Below are positions 58,376 to 64,000 of a stretch of 64,000 nucleotides of DNA, one piece after another (position 1 is the first letter of the stretch; each line of letters starts with the position of its first letter). The DNA is from Mikania micrantha. Lineage: Eukaryota > Streptophyta > Magnoliopsida > Asterales > Asteraceae. The position numbers and the translations under genes are program-made. The stretch covers positions 10,590,788-10,654,787 of the forward strand of contig CM018690.1 of assembly GCA_009363875.1 (NCBI GenBank). The letters are read 5' to 3'. The notes under the pieces are model-generated. The model searched no databases. It saw nothing but the letters and a program-made list of their open reading frames with translations, and was not told where the DNA came from.

Positions 58376-59227
58376 TTAGTCGGCACTTTTAGGTGTTATA
58401 TAATCGAAAACTTACTTGCTTTGATGCCGAATCGATGTAGTTCGATTATACCCTTGAGTCTCGGCCGCCCCCAAATCAAAATCCTCTGTTCTGAGTTGTT
58501 GAGATCGAATTGTGGTTTGAAGGATGTTCTAACAATGCCGAATGATATTTAGGAATCCTCAATTCGACTGATTGACATCGTATTATATCCATTTGATTCC
58601 AACCGATTTCGGTTACTAAACCCAAGTCATTATTTCACTTAATTTCGATCATTATGAGATCATCAACGGTTGGTAACTGTTATACATCATCAATGTGTGT
58701 TGATTGCATGATTAATTCGGTTAATTGTAACGGATTGAGATGAATTTCGAATTTCCTTAACAAATTGGCCGAATTTTGACTTGTAGAAGTCAAAATTGTC
58801 ACTAAAAATCAATTACAAGTTTAATCTTCAAAATTTAACACTTAGGAATTAATTTGTCTTAATTCCTAACTCCTATAGGTTATTCCGGATCGACAACATA
58901 TCATTTCGATTAACAAAGTTACCTTAATAATCCCAAATTATCACTAATTGGTCACTTAAATCATTGTTGGGTTAAATTAAACTAATTGGGCCTCACAAAA
59001 TACTATTAGGCCTAATTTAAACTTATTGGGCCTATCTTAACCTTACTGGGCCCACAATGGCCTTATTGGGCCTTCCCTGGGCCTACTTTGTTTGCATTGG
59101 GCCTCACTTGACCCTATTGGGCCTTACTGAGCCTCCCTTGGCTTATTGGGCCTACATTGGCTCTGTTGGGCCTGTGATCTCACCATCTTCCGTTAACAAG
59201 GTTAATCCGAAAAGTCGGATTGTCACA
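58376..59227 (-). repeat. Truncated 3' LTR of the T2-family element
   Basis: 852 bp matching 30258-31108 of the solo LTR almost base for base (a few substitutions and a 1-nt indel near 58880). It retains U3 and the TATA (58396-58404) and ends TTGTCACA. The junction with LTR C is about 20 bp beyond the TATA. Confidence 0.92.
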
Positions 59228-59264
59228 TCATCCCCTTGTTGAAGGAATTTTCGTCCCGAAAATT
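59228..59264 (-). other. Polypurine tract and hairpin beside the T2 3' LTR
   Basis: AAGGGGATGA (59228-59237, minus) then AATTTTCG-GGA-CGAAAATT (59246-59264), a perfect 8-bp stem. This is the LTR-proximal copy of a module that also lies at 59778-59822. Confidence 0.75.
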
Positions 59265-59777
59265 AGCAAGTGTTAGGAGTAGTTAGGAAACTACTTACAA
59301 GTTCAGATTGTGCGTGTTAGTGTGATTTGATCATTCTGTGTGCTGGTGTGTACTCACACACAAAGTCTAATGCTTGCAACATCACAACTCAAATGTGATC
59401 GTTCAATGTGACTGTTTGCGTATACACTAGTTAGTTCACCTAACTGTGACTGTTTGTGTTTGATCGTACTGTGTTGTGTAACCTCACACAGAGTGAGTGT
59501 CTATAACCGTTTGTACTATGCAACCCCGCACATAGCAAAATGTGTGTTGTGTAACCTCACACATAGTGAGTGTCTATAACCGTTTGTACTATGCAGCCCC
59601 GCACATAGCAAAATGTGTGTACCCAATCATGTATGTACTACCGTAACATGTAACATATGAAATGTAGCACATAAAATATATAGAATGTAATGTAGTACAA
59701 ATGTTTGTAACAAAATCAATTGAATAAATAAGATGTTTGTGCTTACAGTTTGAAATTTGTAGTGTTGATGTGTGAAA
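59265..59777 (-). repeat. Extra 3' untranslated segment with repeats, T2
   Basis: About 510 bp with no open frame, lying between two copies of the polypurine/hairpin module. It includes a roughly 74-bp direct repeat (TGTGTAACCTCACAC...CGCACATAGCAAAATGTG, about 59470-59620) and other TGTG/CACA-rich phrases. Confidence 0.7.
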
Positions 59778-59822
59778 GCATCACGTCATCCCCTTGTTGA
59801 AGGAAATTTCGTCCCGAAATTT
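59778..59822 (-). other. Internal copy of polypurine tract and hairpin, T2
   Basis: AAGGGGATGACG (minus) and AAATTTCG-GGA-CGAAATTT (59804-59822), whose base overlaps the pol stop codon (59821-59823), as in T1. Confidence 0.75.
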
Positions 59823-62800
59823 AACGTGCGCTCTCAGTATTAGCAGTAGCTGTTTTGAATAGATGAGGATATTTCTTCATCATTTGGTCTTCCCGTTCCC
59901 ATGTGAATTCAGGACCACGTCTTGAATTCCATCGAACTTTGACTATCGGAATCTTGCTTTGCTTCAGTTGTTTGACCTCTCGGTCCATGATTTCAGCTGG
60001 TTCTTCAATGAATCGCAACTGTTCATCTACTTGTATTTCTTCCAACGGTACAATCAATGTCTCGTCAGAAAGACATTTCTTTAAGTTCGACACATGAAAC
60101 ACATCATGAACTCCACTGAGTTCATCCGGTAGTTTGAGTTGATACGCAACCGGACCAATCCTTTTCAGGATTTCAAAAGGTCCTACGTAACGTGGACTAA
60201 GCTTCCCGCGCTTGCCGAATCGTATCACACCTTTCCAAGGTGATACTTTTAGAAGAACTCGGTCTCCTACTTGAAATTCCAACGGTTTACGACGTTTGTC
60301 AGCATAACTCTTCTGTCGATCCCGAGCCGCTGCCATACGGTTCCGGATTTGAACTATCTTCTCTGTCGTCTCGTGCACCAGTTCAGGACCTGTAATCTGA
60401 CTGTCTCCAATCTCAGCCCAACAAACTGGTGAACGACATTTGCGACCATACAAAGCTTCAAACGGTGCTGCTTGAATACTTGTATGATAACTATTATTGT
60501 AAGAGAATTCCACTAACGGTAAATGATTCTCCCAGCTGTCACCAAAGTCAATTACACAAGCTCGTAACATATCCTCGAGCGTTTGAATCGTATGTTCACT
60601 TTGACCGTCGGTCTGTGGATGATAGGCGGTACTCATATCCAAGCGAGTCCCCAATGACTTATGAAGAGATTTCCAAATGTTAGAAGTAAAGCGGGCATCC
60701 CGATCTGATATGATAGAGATTGGCACGCCATGCCGTGCTACTACTTCCTTGATGTAAATGCGAGTCAGTTTCTCCATCTTATCAGTTTCCTTAATTGCTA
60801 AGAAGTGAGCAGATTTCGTTAATCGATCGACAATTACCCATATCGTATCACAACCACTCGGCGTACGGGGTAACTTAGTAATGAAATCCATCGAAATCTG
60901 TTCCCACTTCCACATCGGTATCTCTGGTTGTTGCAGTAAACCAGATGGCTTCTGGTATTCAACTTTGACTTTCGAACAAGTCAAACATTTACTAACGTAC
61001 TTAGCAATATCAGCTTTCATATGAGGCCACCAATACAGTGCCTTCAAGTCATGATACATCTTGTCTGATCCCGGATGGACTGAATATCTAGACTTGTGTG
61101 CTTCATCCATCACGAGTTCCCTTAAACCTCCAAACAAAGGTATCCAAAGTCGATCAATGAAATAACGAATTCCATCAGACTTAACATCCAACTGTGTTTC
61201 CATCCCTCGCAAAGATTCCTGTACCAAGTTTTCCGTTTTCAAAGCTTCGATCTGAGCACTGCGTACCTTGTCAGGTAAGTCAGTATGTATTGTCATCATA
61301 AGTGCACGAACCCGTCTTGTTGAAGTATCCTTTCTGCTTAAAGCATCTGCTACCACATTAGCTTTTCCCGGGTGATACTTAATCGCACACTCATAATCGT
61401 TCAACAATTCAACCCATCGTCGTTGCCTCATATTAAGCTCCTTCTGATCAAAGATATGTTGCAAACTCTTATGATCAGTGTAAACAGTACACTTAGTTCC
61501 ATACAGATAATGCCTCCAAATCTTCAAGGCAAAAACCACTACTCCTAACTCCAAGTCATGAGTAGTGTAATTCTTTTCGTGTGTTCGTAGTTGTCTGGAA
61601 GCATAAGCGATCACTTTATCACGTTGCATCAACACACATCCCAAACCTTGTGCAGATGCATCACAATACACCACAAAGTCTTCCGTCCCTTCCGGTAAGG
61701 ACAGAATCGGTGCGCTGCAAAGCTTCTGTTTCAATAACTGGAACGCAGTTTCCTGTTTATCCGTCCAGTTATACTTTGTTCCCTTGTGCGTAAGAGCTGT
61801 AAGTGGTTGAGCGATCTTTGAGAAACCCTCAATGAATCGTCGATAATAACCCGCCAAACCAAGGAATTGTCGTACCTCGGTAGGAGTCTTTGGTGCTTCC
61901 CAATTCTTAATCTCTTCAATCTTCGCTGGATCAACATGTATGCCCTTTTCATTAACTATATGACCCAGAAATTGTACTTCTCGCATCCAGAAATCACATT
62001 TCGAGAACTTAGCGTACAATTGTTCTTGTTTCAATAGCTCTAGCAGTAATCGAAGATGTTCAGCATGTTCCTCCTCAGACTGTGAATAGATGAGAATGTC
62101 ATCAATGAAAACAATGACAAACTTATCAAGATAAGGTTTACAAACACGATTCATGAGATCCATGAATACAGCTGGAGCGTTCGTCAACCCAAATGGCATG
62201 ACCAAGAACTCATAATGGCCATAGCGTGTTCTGAATGCTGTCTTCGGGATATCCTCCTCCTGGACTCTTAGTTGATGATAACCAGACCTGAGATCAATCT
62301 TCGAGTAGTAACTCGAACCTTGCAACTGATCGAACAGATCATCAATTCTGGGTAACGGATACCGGTTCTTGATAGTGACCTTGTTCAATTCCCGGTAATC
62401 CATACACATACGGAAAGTTCCGTCTTTCTTCTTAACAAATAAAACTGGAGCTCCCCACGGTGAAAAACTAGGTCGTATGAAACCCTTATCCAACAATTCT
62501 TGCAATTGTGTAGATAATTCTTGCATCTCTGACGGTGCAAGTCGATAAGGCGCCCTAGCTATCGGTGCTGCATCTGGTGTAAGGTCGATTCGAAATTCCA
62601 CCTGTCTGATAGGCGGTAATCCCGGCAAGTCTTCTGGAAACACTTCCGGAAATTCACAAACTACAGGTATATTTTCAATCTTCTTCTCAGCTACTGGCTT
62701 TTCAGTTATAAGTGCTATAACTGCCGTATGACCTTTCCGCAGACATTTGTGTGCTTTCATACAAGATATGAGACGCAGTGGCGTACTGCTCTTCTCGCCT

Positions 62801-63363
62801 TGTACATATAATGTCTCTCCCTGCGGAAGAGGTATACGAACAATCTTTTCATGGCATACGATTTCAGCCTGGTTTTTAGACAACCAGTCCATGCCAATAA
62901 CTACATCAAAACTGCCTAAGGCAATAGGCATAAGATCAATCTCTAATGTTTGACCCATCAAATCAAGGATACATCCCTTAAAAATACTTTCCACTACAAT
63001 CAACTTACCATCAGCTAATTCCACAGTGTATGGACTATCTAAGGCAGTGGGACTAACATTTAGCAACTTAGCAAGTGAACTAGATACAAAACTCCGATCG
63101 GCACCGGTGTCAAATAACATAGAGGCATAGTGATTATTTAAGAGGAACGTACCCGTAACAATGTTGGGATCCTCCCGCGCTTGACGTCCTCCAATCACAA
63201 ACGCCCTGCCCCTAGCACCGTTGTTGTTGTTGTTGTTATTGTTATTGTTGTTGTTGTTGCCATTTCCATTACCGTTGCCATTTCCATTGCCATTACCATT
63301 GTTATTGACATTATTGTCCCCGCCTTTCTTGAGCTGTGGGCAATCTTTCTTAAAATGCCCCAT
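59821..63363 (-). CDS. Pol polyprotein of the T2-family element
   Basis: 1180-residue open frame without breaks; it opens within a zinc knuckle and is really the downstream part of a gag-pol reading frame. Order: end of a CCHC knuckle (MGHFKKDC), an Asn/Gly low-complexity linker (about 17-48, from a microsatellite at 63217-63315), protease DTGA (85-88), RT with FIDD (about 420), RNase H (YCDAS, about 568), integrase zinc finger and DDE core (about 760-930), GPF motif, chromodomain at the C-terminus. It makes protease, reverse transcriptase/RNase H and integrase; the chromodomain is thought to guide insertion to particular chromatin. All catalytic motifs that I can read are present. The true N-terminus lies upstream (63364-63550 continues in frame through another knuckle), so the ATG is only the first Met in an open stretch. 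Confidence 0.88.
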   Translation of the reverse strand: MGHFKKDCPQLKKGGDNNVNNNGNGNGNGNGNGNGNNNNNNNNNNNNNGARGRAFVIGGRQAREDPNIVTGTFLLNNHYASMLFDTGADRSFVSSSLAKLLNVSPTALDSPYTVELADGKLIVVESIFKGCILDLMGQTLEIDLMPIALGSFDVVIGMDWLSKNQAEIVCHEKIVRIPLPQGETLYVQGEKSSTPLRLISCMKAHKCLRKGHTAVIALITEKPVAEKKIENIPVVCEFPEVFPEDLPGLPPIRQVEFRIDLTPDAAPIARAPYRLAPSEMQELSTQLQELLDKGFIRPSFSPWGAPVLFVKKKDGTFRMCMDYRELNKVTIKNRYPLPRIDDLFDQLQGSSYYSKIDLRSGYHQLRVQEEDIPKTAFRTRYGHYEFLVMPFGLTNAPAVFMDLMNRVCKPYLDKFVIVFIDDILIYSQSEEEHAEHLRLLLELLKQEQLYAKFSKCDFWMREVQFLGHIVNEKGIHVDPAKIEEIKNWEAPKTPTEVRQFLGLAGYYRRFIEGFSKIAQPLTALTHKGTKYNWTDKQETAFQLLKQKLCSAPILSLPEGTEDFVVYCDASAQGLGCVLMQRDKVIAYASRQLRTHEKNYTTHDLELGVVVFALKIWRHYLYGTKCTVYTDHKSLQHIFDQKELNMRQRRWVELLNDYECAIKYHPGKANVVADALSRKDTSTRRVRALMMTIHTDLPDKVRSAQIEALKTENLVQESLRGMETQLDVKSDGIRYFIDRLWIPLFGGLRELVMDEAHKSRYSVHPGSDKMYHDLKALYWWPHMKADIAKYVSKCLTCSKVKVEYQKPSGLLQQPEIPMWKWEQISMDFITKLPRTPSGCDTIWVIVDRLTKSAHFLAIKETDKMEKLTRIYIKEVVARHGVPISIISDRDARFTSNIWKSLHKSLGTRLDMSTAYHPQTDGQSEHTIQTLEDMLRACVIDFGDSWENHLPLVEFSYNNSYHTSIQAAPFEALYGRKCRSPVCWAEIGDSQITGPELVHETTEKIVQIRNRMAAARDRQKSYADKRRKPLEFQVGDRVLLKVSPWKGVIRFGKRGKLSPRYVGPFEILKRIGPVAYQLKLPDELSGVHDVFHVSNLKKCLSDETLIVPLEEIQVDEQLRFIEEPAEIMDREVKQLKQSKIPIVKVRWNSRRGPEFTWEREDQMMKKYPHLFKTATANTESAR

Positions 63364-64000
63364 TTTGCCACACTCAAAACAACCCTTCTGAGCGTTGTTC
63401 TGGTTATTGTTCTGGTTGTTATTGTTCTGTAGCTCCCCGCGACAATCCTTAGCCGCATGTCCAATCTTGCCACACCTCTGGCACTTAGTTCTCTCACACT
63501 GATTACCTGCATGATGGTAACCACACCTGTTGCACTTGGGGTGTTTACCAATATAACCCCCGACGATGATGATTGCTGACCACTGCTTGAACCATGATAA
63601 GACTTGTTTGAGTCTTGTTTCCGGTTTTGCTGATATGATTGTTGGTTGTTACCCTTGAAGTTGTTACCTTCCCACTTTCTCTTATGATCTCCTACCTTGG
63701 TAGCAGATGTTCATTTGGGCAGAGTCCCCTGTAACACTGCCTGGTCAGTAAGCTGATGCGTTAAACGAACAGCTTATTGGATGATGGTGGGATTTGCTGA
63801 AGTAACCAACCCCTGAATCTGAGGCACTAGTCATCCAATGTACCTTTCAATCCACTTACTGGCTGGAGTAGCCATGTGTGGTAGCAGTCTGGCCAACTCG
63901 TGTGACCTGGTTGTGTACTCTTCAATGTTTGACCCCTCCATCTTGAGGTGCCAGTATTCCTCCTCCATCTTCTGCATTTCACTGCGAGGACAGTACTCCT
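63364..64000 (-). pseudogene. Gag (C-terminal part) of the T2-family element, broken, runs off window
   Basis: Read leftwards from 64000: gag-domain residues (EEYTTRSHELARLLPHMATP, WIERYIG), then at least three in-frame stops between 63830 and 63710. A Gln/Ser-rich stretch follows, then a frame change at a run of five G (about 63558) just before the zinc knuckles (HPKCNRCGYHHAGNQC, CQRCGKIGHAAKDC), which join the pol frame. The element therefore has good pol but no working gag. Confidence 0.75.

Larger units (their letters stand above)
58376..64000 (-). mobile_element. Ty3/gypsy element of the T2 family, 3' portion
   Basis: From left: truncated 3' LTR (58376-59227), polypurine tract, a 550-bp untranslated segment, the pol frame, broken gag running off the window. 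Pol has a chromodomain, so it belongs to the same Tekay/Del lineage as T1, but the two are clearly different families. The first ~2 kb (plus-strand order) of its 3' LTR is missing, cut at the T1 junction. Confidence 0.88.

Overview
The window looks like nuclear DNA from a flowering plant, probably a dicot. It is AT-rich, packed with nested plant transposons, and has one intron-containing plant-type BTB/POZ gene. No bacterial-style operon is present. A species cannot be named from the sequence alone.

Layout: 1-2100 is the end of a plus-strand LTR (called T4 here). 2101-6802 is a decayed CACTA element with broken accessory-gene exons. 6803-8112 holds Ty1/copia debris. 8113-18059 is a nest: a small CACTA-type MITE interrupted by a hAT-like element with a near-perfect 8-bp target duplication, itself interrupted by a Ty3/gypsy element (T3) with a perfect 5-bp duplication. 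T3 keeps LTRs, primer sites and gag but has lost most of pol. 18508-20255 is a broken PIF/Harbinger element. 22258-24593 (minus) is the only credible host gene, a two-exon BTB/POZ protein of 536 residues. 25386-27103 is a hAT-like repeat containing a Mutator-type MITE with a perfect 9-bp duplication.

From 28115 onward nearly everything is minus-strand Ty3/gypsy DNA of the chromodomain-bearing Tekay/Del type. A long LTR (T5) contains a complete solo LTR (T2 family, perfect 5-bp duplication). At 33.8-58.4 kb lies a tandem array (T1): truncated gag, LTR, internal region, LTR, internal region, LTR, with a 9.45-kb period. The array abuts, and seems to have inserted into, the 3' LTR of a T2-family element whose long pol frame (59821-63363) is open but whose gag is broken.

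The most interesting signal is shared structure in the long LTRs. All five LTR families carry an intron-like module: a strong GTGAGT-type donor, a spacer, and a conserved pyrimidine-rich CAG acceptor. In the T1, T2, T3 and T5 families this spacer contains clustered hairpins, and in T3 and T1 the stems change by compensating pairs while the loops stay similar. A second covarying hairpin sits at the pol stop codon next to the polypurine tract, and a third foldback sits at the U5 end next to the primer-binding site. The middle LTR of the T1 array matches its right neighbour in one half and its left neighbour in the other, as expected from unequal LTR-LTR crossing over.
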